From the NCBI GenBank assembly GCA_964611335.1, contig CAZSXR010000001.1, forward strand, positions 558,001 through 622,000: a stretch of DNA of 64,000 nucleotides, in the 5' to 3' direction. A program made the position numbers and the translations under genes. Shown here piece by piece: positions 41,804-50,937 of this stretch. Under the pieces are notes generated by a model, which saw nothing but the letters and a program-made list of their open reading frames with translations, was not told the origin of the DNA and searched no databases. Position 1 is the stretch's first letter; each line of letters starts with the position of its first letter. This stretch comes from BOG-1112 sp964611335. GTDB lineage: Bacteria; Bdellovibrionota_B; Oligoflexia; Oligoflexales; Bog-1112.

Positions 41804-43461
41804 TTTTTAACACAGTAATTCATAAACTCTTTATGAAGACTGCTTTTCCTTTGGAAAAGAAACTCATAAACTTCCATATGCTCACAAGCACGAACCCAAT
41901 TCTTCTCCGTCAATTCTACAACGGATATAAGTTTCAAAGCGGGATAATTCAAAGGCTGTCTTTGCAAGACTTTTTCAGCAGACTCTTTTGCGCCTTTGAT
42001 ATTGCGTAAGCGCAGTTCCTTCCAACCTTTTTCTACACATGCTATCCAATTTGAAGGTTGCAGATCACAGGCTTTGCAAATCTTATCGTAGCGATTGAAA
42101 AACCTAGCTGTGAAATACTGAGACTCAATCCTTCTATAAACACATGCAAAAAGTAAACAAAAAATAAGTCCCAAAACAAAGGGGGCATAAGAGTTTATAG
42201 AAATTTCTACGGGTTTGACACAAAGATAAAGTCCAAGACCTATAAGAAAAGAAGCAGTGTAAAAGGGGACTGCATTTTCCATAGGGAATTGAAAGAGCAT
42301 TTCAATTCCTAAAAATAATATCCCAGAGAAGAACAAGGCTTTTTTATTTGAATCTGCATTTTTCTCTTTAAATACTTTCCAACAAAGTGCGAGAAAAAGA
42401 AACATCATTAACAAAAAAGAAATAATCCCATCTTCACAAAGAAAACGTAAAAATTCATTATGAGGGGACTTGAAAAGACTGTTTTCACTGTAATGCCCAT
42501 TCACAAGCATCTTTCCATTTGCTAAATAAGGAACTATTTCAAACTCGAAATTCCCCACACCCACACCCATGGGGTGATTTTTGAAAAGTTGAAAGGAAGC
42601 TTCCAAAAGATATCGTCGTATTTCTGTAGAACTCGTTTTCTTATTCATAACGAATTGAAGAGGTTCTTCCTTGTACATGTGAGTGCCAGAATTTTGAGTA
42701 GAGTCTTGAGTGGATTTGGGAACTATTTGTATAGTTTTGCTTAAAAGAAAAGCTAAAAAAAGTATCCGAATCCATTTTAAAAAACGAAAATTTTTAAATG
42801 CAAAAATACCGTAAACTAAACATAAAACACTCCCTATATACACCGATCGACAGACTAAAAAATAGATATAAGTCAGAGTAAATATGATCTGTGCTTCGAG
42901 TATACGTTCGAGAAGGATATTTTTTTTCACGGAAAGAAAATAGAGTTGGCATACGAGAGAAAGACCCAGAAACTGTGCAGTCATATTCGTGTTGCCGAAA
43001 GTAGAAGCGAAACCTTGGGTTGAAAAATAACCGAGCACTTGAGCTAAACCATAGGTGTTAACAAAAAAACTCGAAACGATGAGGCATAGACTGAGAGTTT
43101 CAAGTGCGTATCTAAATTTATTGAGCACAAAATAAAAACTGAATACGAAAATAAGAAAACCGAATCTATGAACGAACAGTGTCTCAATATTTCCACTAAA
43201 ATAAAAGAAAGAAGTTGTGAAAAAATAGAAAAACAAAAAGAGAAGCAAATATGAATATAATCGAGGAATTTTTGGGAAAAAGAAATTTTTAGAAAATTGA
43301 GTGAAGCAAAAAAATAAAAAACTTAAGACCAGGAAAGATTCCACTAAGGCCCATTTCGTCATGGTATAGGGCTCTGAAAAATAAGAACTTTGAGAAAGTG
43401 GAATAAGAAAAAAAACTAAAGCGAGAGTGCTCAGCAGACTACTTTCTAAAAATTTTGTCAC
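41800..43461 (-). CDS. O-antigen ligase/Wzy-type polytopic membrane protein with C-terminal TPR
   Basis: 553 residues with about eleven to thirteen hydrophobic segments. The large periplasmic loop has the Wzy_C/WaaL-type pattern around residues 275-345, including NHPMGVGVGNFEFEIVP and the His-rich part PHNEFLRFLCEDG. The last 100 residues are soluble with a TPR-like helix pair (IKGAKESAEKVLQRQPLNYPALKL), an extension seen in some members. The family attaches or polymerises O-antigen, or glycosylates proteins. No sugar-transfer genes are adjacent, so ligase, polymerase or oligosaccharyltransferase cannot be chosen. Confidence 0.8.
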   Translation of the reverse strand: MTKFLESSLLSTLALVFFLIPLSQSSYFSEPYTMTKWALVESFLVLSFLFFCFTQFSKNFFFPKIPRLYSYLLLFLFFYFFTTSFFYFSGNIETLFVHRFGFLIFVFSFYFVLNKFRYALETLSLCLIVSSFFVNTYGLAQVLGYFSTQGFASTFGNTNMTAQFLGLSLVCQLYFLSVKKNILLERILEAQIIFTLTYIYFLVCRSVYIGSVLCLVYGIFAFKNFRFLKWIRILFLAFLLSKTIQIVPKSTQDSTQNSGTHMYKEEPLQFVMNKKTSSTEIRRYLLEASFQLFKNHPMGVGVGNFEFEIVPYLANGKMLVNGHYSENSLFKSPHNEFLRFLCEDGIISFLLMMFLFLALCWKVFKEKNADSNKKALFFSGILFLGIEMLFQFPMENAVPFYTASFLIGLGLYLCVKPVEISINSYAPFVLGLIFCLLFACVYRRIESQYFTARFFNRYDKICKACDLQPSNWIACVEKGWKELRLRNIKGAKESAEKVLQRQPLNYPALKLISVVELTEKNWVRACEHMEVYEFLFQRKSSLHKEFMNYCVKN

Positions 43462-43479
43462 TAGACTCTCGCTTGGTGC

Positions 43480-43791
43480 TTAAAGTGATCCGTAGTCGTA
43501 TACAGGATAACTTGTAGGTGTTGGGTAGTTAGGCGTAGGACTAGGCTGTTGACAAGGCTGCTCAGTATGCGGAGGTGTCCATGTTTCCTTTTCATAGAAT
43601 TCTCTGTAAATTTCGTGCAAAGTCCCATCTTCGCAGTCTTCTATTTCATGAAAAGTAAAACAGGTTTCATGTCTCTTTACATTGTCAGGATAACTTTCAT
43701 AGCGAAATTGGGAACAACGACTTTCATAAGCAAAGATGTGTGAAGTGTAAAATAAAATTGCAAAACAAAATCCACTGCGTGTTATTTTCAT
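43480..43791 (-). CDS. Small exported hypothetical protein
   Basis: 103 residues with a signal peptide (GFCFAILFYTSHIFA), a charged region with four Cys, and a Pro/Thr/Tyr-rich tail that is probably unstructured (SPTPNYPTPTSYPVYDYG). Family unknown. It lies 18 bases upstream of the O-antigen ligase-type gene on the same strand and could be transcribed with it. The following 43792-43988 shows no gene I can support. Confidence 0.55.
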   Translation of the reverse strand: MKITRSGFCFAILFYTSHIFAYESRCSQFRYESYPDNVKRHETCFTFHEIEDCEDGTLHEIYREFYEKETWTPPHTEQPCQQPSPTPNYPTPTSYPVYDYGSL

Positions 43792-43988
43792 CCGTTACTC
43801 CAAACAATTCAAAAGGACCTAGAGTTTTGACGAAACCTGTGTAGGATACAAAAAATGCTTTCACAATGGCTTTGTGATAGGATTTTTTTTAAACCTGTAT
43901 TTATGAGTAATTTCAGCATATTAAATGTTCTAAGTATTTTGAAGCGCTATACGAGGCTTGGTTTTCAATTGAGAGTAAGGAATAAAAG

Positions 43989-44588
43989 ATGTCACTTCTT
44001 GTTGTTTCAGCATTTAAACCTGAGGCGAAGCCAACTCTTGAACTTCTAACTAAAAACAAAGTTCCATTTGAATATTTTCAGCTTGGTGTAGGTCCCATTC
44101 ATGCAGCAAAATCGGAAGCGCTTTTAAAAAAAGCCGCTCGTGGAAGAACTGTGTTGTATGTGGGTTCTTGTGGAAGTTTTTATTCGTTTAAAGATTTACA
44201 TCTTGTGAGTGTAGATTCTGTTTATTGGATGCCTCCTTGTTTGCGTACGGGGATTGCAAAAATTCCTCTGATTTTACACAAACCTATTTATTTTCCAAAC
44301 AGTGAAATTTCCCTTCCTAAAAAAGCAGTGCTTACCAGTCCCAGTGTTTCACTTGTCAATGCTTTTGCTGAAAATGTAGAGAAAAATTTACCTTCGAAAG
44401 AATTATTAGTAGAAAACATGGAACTGTATGCCTGTGCAGAAGCTTTGCTCGAAGCGAAATCTTTGTATGTTATTTTGGGAGTGACGAATGAAGTAGGTCC
44501 CAGTGGATCCAAAGATTGGGAGAAAAATTTCAAAGAAATTGCTCACATGACAGCAAGTTTTGTTGAGGGTTCCCTTATTTTCACTTAG
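43989..44588 (+). CDS. Nucleoside phosphorylase family protein (MTA/SAH nucleosidase- or futalosine hydrolase-like)
   Basis: 199 residues, with AAGGAATAAAAG before the ATG. PNP_UDP_1-type features: N-terminal LLVVSAFKPEAKPTLELL, GVGPIHAAKSEALL, VLYVGSCGSF, the base/ribose pocket motif VENMELYACAEALL, and GVTNEVGPSGSKDW near the end, corresponding to the catalytic Asp/Asn region. It is short for the family (about 220-240). The likely reaction is cleavage of a purine nucleoside; the exact substrate is not clear. Confidence 0.72.
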   Translation: MSLLVVSAFKPEAKPTLELLTKNKVPFEYFQLGVGPIHAAKSEALLKKAARGRTVLYVGSCGSFYSFKDLHLVSVDSVYWMPPCLRTGIAKIPLILHKPIYFPNSEISLPKKAVLTSPSVSLVNAFAENVEKNLPSKELLVENMELYACAEALLEAKSLYVILGVTNEVGPSGSKDWEKNFKEIAHMTASFVEGSLIFT

Positions 44589-44605
44589 AACCCTCTCACC
44601 TCTTT

Positions 44606-46261
44606 TCAATAGATCCCAAGTTCCTTGCCAGTTAACTTCATTATCTTAAACTTCTGTCCTTCTAGAGTATAGGTCAATGGGATCTCATTTCCTGCAAAGC
44701 TAAGAACCGATTGAATAGTGAACGGATTTTTAAATATCAAATTTCCGATTTGAAGGAGAAAATCGAGAAGGTCATCTTGCTTTTCAAAGGTTCTAGCAGA
44801 GTATTCCATCACTTTTGCTTGTAAGTTGAGAAGAGACATAGTGGTTTCGTTCTTGTAATTTTGTATACAGGTTTCCTCTGAAATTAATAAAGACTCTTTG
44901 CATAAAGAATGAGGATCTTTTTGAATATGAAAGTAATCTTTGACAAGTTGATCTCCTTTTATCCCTAGTTGCACACTGACGAAGTCTTCTTTTTCTAGAA
45001 GATTTTTCAATCGACTTCCATCTGTCAGCATTTGAAAGCGTATTCCAAAATAATTCAGACGGTCTTCACCTCTCCACACTCTTTCTAACGAATTTTGCAT
45101 TCCTGTGAATTCAAAAAGTTTTTTCATACCTTTTTTGAAGGACTGTGTGTTTGCAATGTTGTTTCTATAGGTCCATGTCATTTCGATCTCTTGCTCTGAT
45201 CCGTCGGATTCAAAGTCGGTGTGGTAGACTCGCGCTGTAATTTTTTTTCCTTTGTACACATTTTTATAATAATTGAGTTGATTTCGTTTATCGAAAATAT
45301 TTTGCAAGCATGTTGAATCAGTGCAGGTGTTTTCCCATTTTTCTGCATATTCAGGATTTTCATCGACAAATCCGAATTCTTTTTCTCCATAACTGGAATC
45401 CCAAGCTTTGCCTATCACGAGAGGGATGCAAACACGGAATTGCATACTTTTCTGTACAAGGTTTTCTTTGATCGCTTCGACTTCCGTAATCCAAGGCTCT
45501 TTTTCTTGTGCTGCTTTTTGTAGGTCGGAAAGATACCCTTTGATGAATTTAGGGAAAGCTATACGCGCACCCTCTGCTCTCATGTCAATTTTGAAAGCAT
45601 AGGTTTTTTGCATCTGATTCATCCAACCGAGAGAATCTTTGATAAAGAAGTTCCCTACTTTGCCTCGTACCCCATAAGCCTTTGCCCTCTCCACAGCAAG
45701 AAGGTAGTTATCGTGATCCAATTTTTTAACGGTATAACCCCATTCTCCTTGCACTATAGCGGGAAGGAGAACGCCTATGAGTGGACTATCGATTCCTATA
45801 TAAACGGAAAGACCTCCGAGGAGGGAGTATTGCACGAAATCATTAACAGCCCACGCTTCGAGTTCTTCAATACTTTTGGGAATACGGGGAGCATCAAGAT
45901 TTTCTGCGTCTTCTTCACTTTGAACATGACGCTCCGAGTGCGCTTTGTAACCAATCATTGGAAGTATTCCGAACAGTTGACCGAGGATGGGAAGGAACTG
46001 TACCATTCCAGGAATAAGAGTCATTTCCGTCAGAGACATACCGAGTATGAATTGCTCAGAGTCTATAACTTTATAGTGATCACCTTTTTCCGATGCTTGA
46101 AGAGACTTTGCTTCGGACATGTTGATGATTTTACGACCGTGATCTCCACCTTCTTTCGCGGAAGGAATTCCAATCAGTTCCTTGCAATGTTGATAGCCTT
46201 CTGTGTAAGCGTTTTGAGAAAAGAATAGAGAAAAAACTATGCCCCAGACACACCTTTTCAT
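44606..46261 (-). CDS. Exported hypothetical protein
   Basis: 551 residues from the ATG at 46261, with a signal peptide (MKRCVWGIVFSLFFSQNAYTEG). Two hydrophobic segments (about residues 73-103, IPGMVQFLPILGQLFGILP, and about 145-165, YSLLGGLSVYIGIDSPLIGVLLP) could be membrane-inserting. The remainder is mixed, with Cys pairs such as CTDSTCLQN. No family recognised. It is divergent from metG across 114 bases and convergent with the nucleoside phosphorylase gene. Confidence 0.65.
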   Translation of the reverse strand: MKRCVWGIVFSLFFSQNAYTEGYQHCKELIGIPSAKEGGDHGRKIINMSEAKSLQASEKGDHYKVIDSEQFILGMSLTEMTLIPGMVQFLPILGQLFGILPMIGYKAHSERHVQSEEDAENLDAPRIPKSIEELEAWAVNDFVQYSLLGGLSVYIGIDSPLIGVLLPAIVQGEWGYTVKKLDHDNYLLAVERAKAYGVRGKVGNFFIKDSLGWMNQMQKTYAFKIDMRAEGARIAFPKFIKGYLSDLQKAAQEKEPWITEVEAIKENLVQKSMQFRVCIPLVIGKAWDSSYGEKEFGFVDENPEYAEKWENTCTDSTCLQNIFDKRNQLNYYKNVYKGKKITARVYHTDFESDGSEQEIEMTWTYRNNIANTQSFKKGMKKLFEFTGMQNSLERVWRGEDRLNYFGIRFQMLTDGSRLKNLLEKEDFVSVQLGIKGDQLVKDYFHIQKDPHSLCKESLLISEETCIQNYKNETTMSLLNLQAKVMEYSARTFEKQDDLLDFLLQIGNLIFKNPFTIQSVLSFAGNEIPLTYTLEGQKFKIMKLTGKELGIY

Positions 46262-46375
46262 CGCAACCTCTTTAAACAATTTGAATTCCAGCTTGCATTC
46301 TAGTGAAAGCTTGCTAAGAAAGGACTAAGGAACTTTTGCTGAATCTCATCCTTCCCAAGTTTCAAGGAAAAGCTA

Positions 46376-47911
46376 ATGAAATCGAGACAATACATCACAA
46401 CGCCCCTTTACTATGTCAATGCTACCCCTCATCTTGGCCATTATTATACGACCTTACTCGCGGATCTTATCAAACGTCACAAAATGCAAAGAGGCTTAGA
46501 CGTTAAATTTCTAACGGGCACCGATGAGCATGGCGAAAAAATTGAGCAGATGGCAAAAAATTCTCAACGAGACGTTCATAATTTCGTAGATGAAGTTGCC
46601 GATGCTTTCAAAACGACTTGGGAAAAACTCGGAATTGATTTCGATATTTTTTACAGAACCTCGACTCCTGAGCATGCAAAAAAAGTCCAGCATGCTTTGC
46701 AAGTTTTAAAAGATCGTGGTGAGATTGTATTTCGCGAATACGAAGGACAGTACTGTGTAGGGTGCGAGCGTTTTCTCACCGACAGTGAATTGAATGCGGA
46801 CGGTGTTTGTCCTGATCATTTGAAAAAACCTGAGCTAAGAAAAGAAGCAAATTACTTCTTTCTTATGAGTCGTTACCAAAAACAACTTATAGAACATATA
46901 GAAAGTCATCCTGACTTTATACGTCCTGAACATTTTAAAACGGAAACTTTATCCTTTCTCAAACAACCTCTCGGAGATCTTTGTATTTCAAGACCCAAAT
47001 CCCGTTTGAGTTGGGGTATAGAACTTCCTTTCGATTCCAACTATGTCACCTATGTTTGGTTCGATGCCCTTCTGAATTATACGAACGGAATTGGCTGGCC
47101 TGATAACTTCGACTCACAATTGTGGAGTGAGTGCACACACCTTATTGGCAAAGATATTTTGAAAACCCATGCAGTGTATTGGACAACGATGCTTTTAGCA
47201 TTGGGAATTCCACCTTACAAATCTCTGCAAGTCGGTGCTTACTGGCTAATGAGCGGAACCAAGATGAGCAAGAGTTTAGGAAACGTTATAAGACCACTTG
47301 AACTGGAAGCTATCTATGGAAAAGATACCTTACGATTCTATCTCTTGAAGGAGATGTCCTACGGATTGGATTCTTCCTTCTCTTTGGAATCTTATGTAGC
47401 TTGTGTAAATGCACATCTTGCAAATGGAATCGGTAATCTGGTTTCTAGAGTAATGACCATGTGTCATAAAAGTTTCAAAGGTACTTTGAATTTAAAAACT
47501 TTGACTGAAGTCGATAAAAATTTATTGGATCTTCGCAAGACGACTTTAGAAACATGGAATGAGTCTTTCGATCAATTGAAATACCAGCTTGCGATGAAAG
47601 CTTGGACCGATCTGGTGAGCAAAGTCGACTTGTATGTGAGTGAAATGAAACCCTGGGCTCTTGCCAAAGATCCTACGCAGGACGAACGCTTGCAAACGGT
47701 TTTAGGCGTTTGTCTTGTTATGCTCGAAGCTCTCGCTGTTTTGATGGCACCTGTTTTGCCTCAGGCTGCTGCTGAGACTTTAAAGGCTTTGGGAGTGAGT
47801 TCTGGAAAGTATCCTGATTTGAAATTGATGACTGAGACAAGAACACAATTTCAACTGAGTTCCGAAGTCCCGAAACTCTTTATGAGAGTTCAGCTTCCGA
47901 AAGAAGATTAG
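46376..47911 (+). CDS. metG: Methionyl-tRNA synthetase
   Basis: 511 residues. Class I motifs: HIGH-type NATPHLGHYYTTLLADL near residue 20 and KMSKSLGN near residue 302. The zinc knuckle is the single-site type (CVGCERF ... CPDH), like the Thermus enzyme and unlike the double-site E. coli form. The C-terminal tRNA-binding EMAPII domain is absent, which is normal for the approximately 500-residue form. AAGGAA precedes the ATG. It charges initiator and elongator tRNA-Met. Confidence 0.95.
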   Translation: MKSRQYITTPLYYVNATPHLGHYYTTLLADLIKRHKMQRGLDVKFLTGTDEHGEKIEQMAKNSQRDVHNFVDEVADAFKTTWEKLGIDFDIFYRTSTPEHAKKVQHALQVLKDRGEIVFREYEGQYCVGCERFLTDSELNADGVCPDHLKKPELRKEANYFFLMSRYQKQLIEHIESHPDFIRPEHFKTETLSFLKQPLGDLCISRPKSRLSWGIELPFDSNYVTYVWFDALLNYTNGIGWPDNFDSQLWSECTHLIGKDILKTHAVYWTTMLLALGIPPYKSLQVGAYWLMSGTKMSKSLGNVIRPLELEAIYGKDTLRFYLLKEMSYGLDSSFSLESYVACVNAHLANGIGNLVSRVMTMCHKSFKGTLNLKTLTEVDKNLLDLRKTTLETWNESFDQLKYQLAMKAWTDLVSKVDLYVSEMKPWALAKDPTQDERLQTVLGVCLVMLEALAVLMAPVLPQAAAETLKALGVSSGKYPDLKLMTETRTQFQLSSEVPKLFMRVQLPKED

Positions 47912-47938
47912 GGGGGATTGTTTAACCACCTTCTTTCG
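47898..47938. terminator. Possible terminator hairpin after metG
   Basis: CGAAAGAAG (47898-47906) is the exact reverse complement of CTTCTTTCG (47930-47938), with a 23-base loop. The left arm lies in the last codons of metG, and the element fits the gap between metG and a convergent gene. There is no U tract on the plus side, so it may be a processing or folding element rather than a classical terminator. Confidence 0.35.
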
Positions 47939-47960
47939 CTAAAGCTACAGTGAACAAGTC

Positions 47961-49103
47961 TCAAAACTCCTTGTGCACATTTACAAAAGAAAAACTAGGT
48001 AGTCTCTCGTATCTCACGCCGAGATTAGCAAAATCCGAATGTAGGGAATGTGGTAAAAATAAAATCGGGAGATAAATTCCTATCCACGTAAAAGACCATT
48101 CTCCGAAACTTTGTTCCCAACTTAAATCGATACCATGATTGACAACGTACAAACTTTCCCAACCTCTGTTGGAATCAAAATCTCCTCGAACTTCTTTGCG
48201 TGCAAGGCCGAATTTAAAAAAATGATCTTTTCTAAATTCATATAAAGCACGTAGTGCAAAAAAACGCGTATTCAGTACACCCACTTTTGTCTCTTCTATA
48301 TTCGGAATAGGGCCTATTCCGAAATCTATGCCAAGTTCGTAATCTAAGACGTTTGAAAGATACCTTCCTATCAATCCCAACGAAGGTGTAGGAAAGACAC
48401 TCATTCCAAAAGAAGGCATAAGACGAATATTCTTCGAAAGTGGATCATATTGCAAGCGTCCTACAAGTTTGTCCAAGCCTGTCGTATATCCGAGCATAAA
48501 TTGCTGCAAACTTTTAGGATCGTCTCCTGTTGTTGCACGTGCGTACGTTGCTTCCGCAACGATGCCGCTGTCTTTACCTATAATCATTCCTGTGGAAATA
48601 CCACGATACTGTTTTTTCTCACCACCGAAAGGTTTGACTTCAATATGCGGTGCTGCGTAGACAGTAAAATTCGGTAAAAGTTCATAGGAATTGTACCAAA
48701 CAACTTTGTACCTATACAAAGTGGGAACATCGAGTGCAAAAGTCGGGAATACAAATTTAGTTCCCAGTGCAGAAGCATAACGTTTACCATTATACACTGT
48801 AAAACGTGGCTCCAGAGAAGAGTTTCCTAGGGAGGTGTTGAATCCCAAATCCATGTAGGATGTGAGTCCTCGTCGCATAAGAAAACTAAGACCTGTCGCA
48901 ACGGACATGGCGTTGTAATCGGTACTGCTATCGTTCTTTTTAATTTTATTCCAGATATCGTTATCTGCTTCTAATAGATATTGATGAGCGAAAGTAAATG
49001 TGAATTTATCTTCTTGCACCATACGAGCACTTTGCATTTCACTGTCATGTGTGGCACAGGAGGAGAGCAGGGAAATGGTGACGAGAAATAATATTATTTT
49101 CAT
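47961..49103 (-). CDS. Lipoprotein-type outer-membrane beta-barrel protein
   Basis: 380 residues with a lipobox (SLLSSCATHD, Cys near residue 16). The mature chain has alternating aromatic/hydrophobic strands ending in Phe (LGVRYERLPSFSFVNVHKEF), typical of outer-membrane barrels. No specific family is recognised. It is last in a probable operon that starts with oppA; its start overlaps the stop of the endonuclease/exonuclease/phosphatase gene by four bases. Confidence 0.65.
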   Translation of the reverse strand: MKIILFLVTISLLSSCATHDSEMQSARMVQEDKFTFTFAHQYLLEADNDIWNKIKKNDSSTDYNAMSVATGLSFLMRRGLTSYMDLGFNTSLGNSSLEPRFTVYNGKRYASALGTKFVFPTFALDVPTLYRYKVVWYNSYELLPNFTVYAAPHIEVKPFGGEKKQYRGISTGMIIGKDSGIVAEATYARATTGDDPKSLQQFMLGYTTGLDKLVGRLQYDPLSKNIRLMPSFGMSVFPTPSLGLIGRYLSNVLDYELGIDFGIGPIPNIEETKVGVLNTRFFALRALYEFRKDHFFKFGLARKEVRGDFDSNRGWESLYVVNHGIDLSWEQSFGEWSFTWIGIYLPILFLPHSLHSDFANLGVRYERLPSFSFVNVHKEF

Positions 49104-49948
49104 TCTTTTCTCGCACTAATATGAAATTTTACAAGAACAGGAAAGTGATCAGAGAGATCAAAATCTTTGTTGTCAATACGCTCCCAATGGGTGGATTCAA
49201 TATCCCTTCCAAAATAAAAAACATGGTCTATGCGACGTGTTGGATTTTTTAAAGGGAAAGTCTTCACATCACCTTCTAAAGTTCCTAGATACGAATCTTT
49301 CCACCCACCTTCTAAAATCGGTGCATAAAATTCCGTATCCCATGTGGAATTAAAATCTCCTGCAAGTATAAGTGGTGCTCCACTTTTCTGATCCGCTTGA
49401 AGTTCATCTTTGATCTGATGAATTTCCTGTATCTTGAAATGCTTTGCATCGAGATGTGTTCCTACAAACATCAATTCTCTTTTAGAAGTTTTATCCTGGA
49501 CTTTAGCCCACACTGCAATACGGGGAATTTTCCCTTCATAAGCATGCTCAAGTGCCCAAAAACCCTTTTCGAGCAATTCGAAACGTTCGCGTTTCAAAAG
49601 TATAATGGCATCGGGCGTGTGTGCTAATTTATGTACGACGATATAACGATCCGCATAACGATCTTTGAATTCAGCAAACTGTGTGGGTGAACATTCCTGA
49701 AGTGTAATCAGGTCGGGATTATGGTCATCTAGTATTGAAAATACAGCTCCGCGACGTCTGTGCCACGAAGGATAGCCTTTGATGTTAGCACCTAGATCCG
49801 TAGTGCCTAGAATGTTGAATGTGAGCACGCTGAGATCTAATGCGTCACCTGAATTATGCAGAGGATAATGACTATGTGTGCCATCGAGCTCGAAGCAGGA
49901 CGTACACAAAATGATAAGTAAAAAAAATATATTTTTAAAAAAAATCAC
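49100..49948 (-). CDS. Lipoprotein endonuclease/exonuclease/phosphatase (EEP) family enzyme
   Basis: 282 residues with a lipobox (IILCTSCFELDG). EEP motifs: SVLTFNILG at the start of the fold (metal Asn), LITLQECSPTQF (metal Glu), FVGTHLDAK, LAGDFNSTWD (Asp and Asn of the active site), RRIDHVFYF and LSDHFPVLVKF (catalytic Asp-His). The family includes nucleases, inositol phosphatases and sphingomyelinases; substrate is not evident. It lies in the opp operon: its start overlaps the oppF stop by four bases, so it may work on substrates outside the cell together with peptide uptake (inference). Confidence 0.83.
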   Translation of the reverse strand: MIFFKNIFFLLIILCTSCFELDGTHSHYPLHNSGDALDLSVLTFNILGTTDLGANIKGYPSWHRRRGAVFSILDDHNPDLITLQECSPTQFAEFKDRYADRYIVVHKLAHTPDAIILLKRERFELLEKGFWALEHAYEGKIPRIAVWAKVQDKTSKRELMFVGTHLDAKHFKIQEIHQIKDELQADQKSGAPLILAGDFNSTWDTEFYAPILEGGWKDSYLGTLEGDVKTFPLKNPTRRIDHVFYFGRDIESTHWERIDNKDFDLSDHFPVLVKFHISARKE

Positions 49949-50937
49949 GAAGCTTTGGAACTCATTAAATGGCAGTTAACTTTATGATCCTTTCCTGAAT
50001 CTGTTGTTTCAGGATAAATTTTATCGCAGACATCCATTTTCCACGGACAACGTGTGTGGAAAGGGCAGCCGCTCGGAGGATTCATCGGTGAAGGCAAATC
50101 TCCTTCGAGCAATATATGTTTGCGTGCGCGTTCTTTGCGTGGATCGGGAATGGGAACAGCACTCAGCAAAGCTTTTGTATAAGGATGCTGAGGGTTCTCA
50201 AATAATTCTTCCGTCTTCGCAATTTCTGCAATGCGACCAAGATACATCACCGCGATGCGATCAGAAATATAACGCACTGCGGAGATATCATGGGCAATGA
50301 ATATATAAGATAACTGGAATTTGTTTTGCAATTCTTTAAGTAAGTTTAAGATCTGTGCGCGGATGGAAACATCTAAAGCAGAAACAGGTTCATCGCAGAT
50401 AATCACTTTAGGACGAATCGCGAGCGCTCGCGCAATGGCTATACGTTGTCTTTGTCCTCCTGAAAACTCATGAGGATATTTGCGGATAAAACGAGCGGAA
50501 AGCCCTACACTTTCCATCAATTCTGCAACTTTTGCTTGTAAGTCGTTTTTCGATAAATCTTTTTCAAAGACACGCATAGGCTCTGCAATGATATCGAAAA
50601 CAGTCATGCGAGGGTCTAACGAAGCATAGGGGTCTTGGAAAATCATCTGTATGTTGGAGCGCGCTTTGCGTAGTTCAGAGCTTCCGAGTGTGCTGATATC
50701 TTTTCCACACACTTCTATAGTTCCACTGGTCGGTGTATACAAACGTATCATGGTTCGACCCAAAGTCGATTTTCCACAACCCGATTCACCTACAAGACCG
50801 AGCGTTTCACCTTGTTTTAAATCGAGAGAAACACCATCGACAGCTTTTACTATCTTAGTTTCTTTTTGAAAAAGAAAACCTTTGTGAACAGGAAAATGCA
50901 TCTTCAAATTTTTTGTAGAAAGAACGGTCTCAAGCAT
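49945..50937 (-). CDS. oppF: Oligopeptide ABC transporter ATPase OppF
   Basis: 330 residues. Walker A GESGCGKSTLGRTMIRL, signature FSGGQRQRIAIARAL, Walker B VIICDEPVSALDVS and switch His IAHDIS are present. The C-terminal oligo/dipeptide domain contains the four-Cys iron-sulphur motif region (GCPFHTRCPWKMDVCDK ... VNC) typical of the OppD/F-type ATPases. It energises peptide import with OppD. Its start overlaps the oppD end by eight bases. Confidence 0.93.
   Translation of the reverse strand: MLETVLSTKNLKMHFPVHKGFLFQKETKIVKAVDGVSLDLKQGETLGLVGESGCGKSTLGRTMIRLYTPTSGTIEVCGKDISTLGSSELRKARSNIQMIFQDPYASLDPRMTVFDIIAEPMRVFEKDLSKNDLQAKVAELMESVGLSARFIRKYPHEFSGGQRQRIAIARALAIRPKVIICDEPVSALDVSIRAQILNLLKELQNKFQLSYIFIAHDISAVRYISDRIAVMYLGRIAEIAKTEELFENPQHPYTKALLSAVPIPDPRKERARKHILLEGDLPSPMNPPSGCPFHTRCPWKMDVCDKIYPETTDSGKDHKVNCHLMSSKAS

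Noticed and set aside
43855..44049. 64-codon plus-strand frame before the nucleoside phosphorylase
   Set aside because: It overlaps the phosphorylase start, has no convincing ribosome-binding site and shows no family features.
45608..46228. 206-codon plus-strand frame
   Set aside because: It lies fully inside the minus-strand exported protein, has unlikely residue composition (rich in Phe, Arg, His) and no ribosome-binding site, so it is a shadow.
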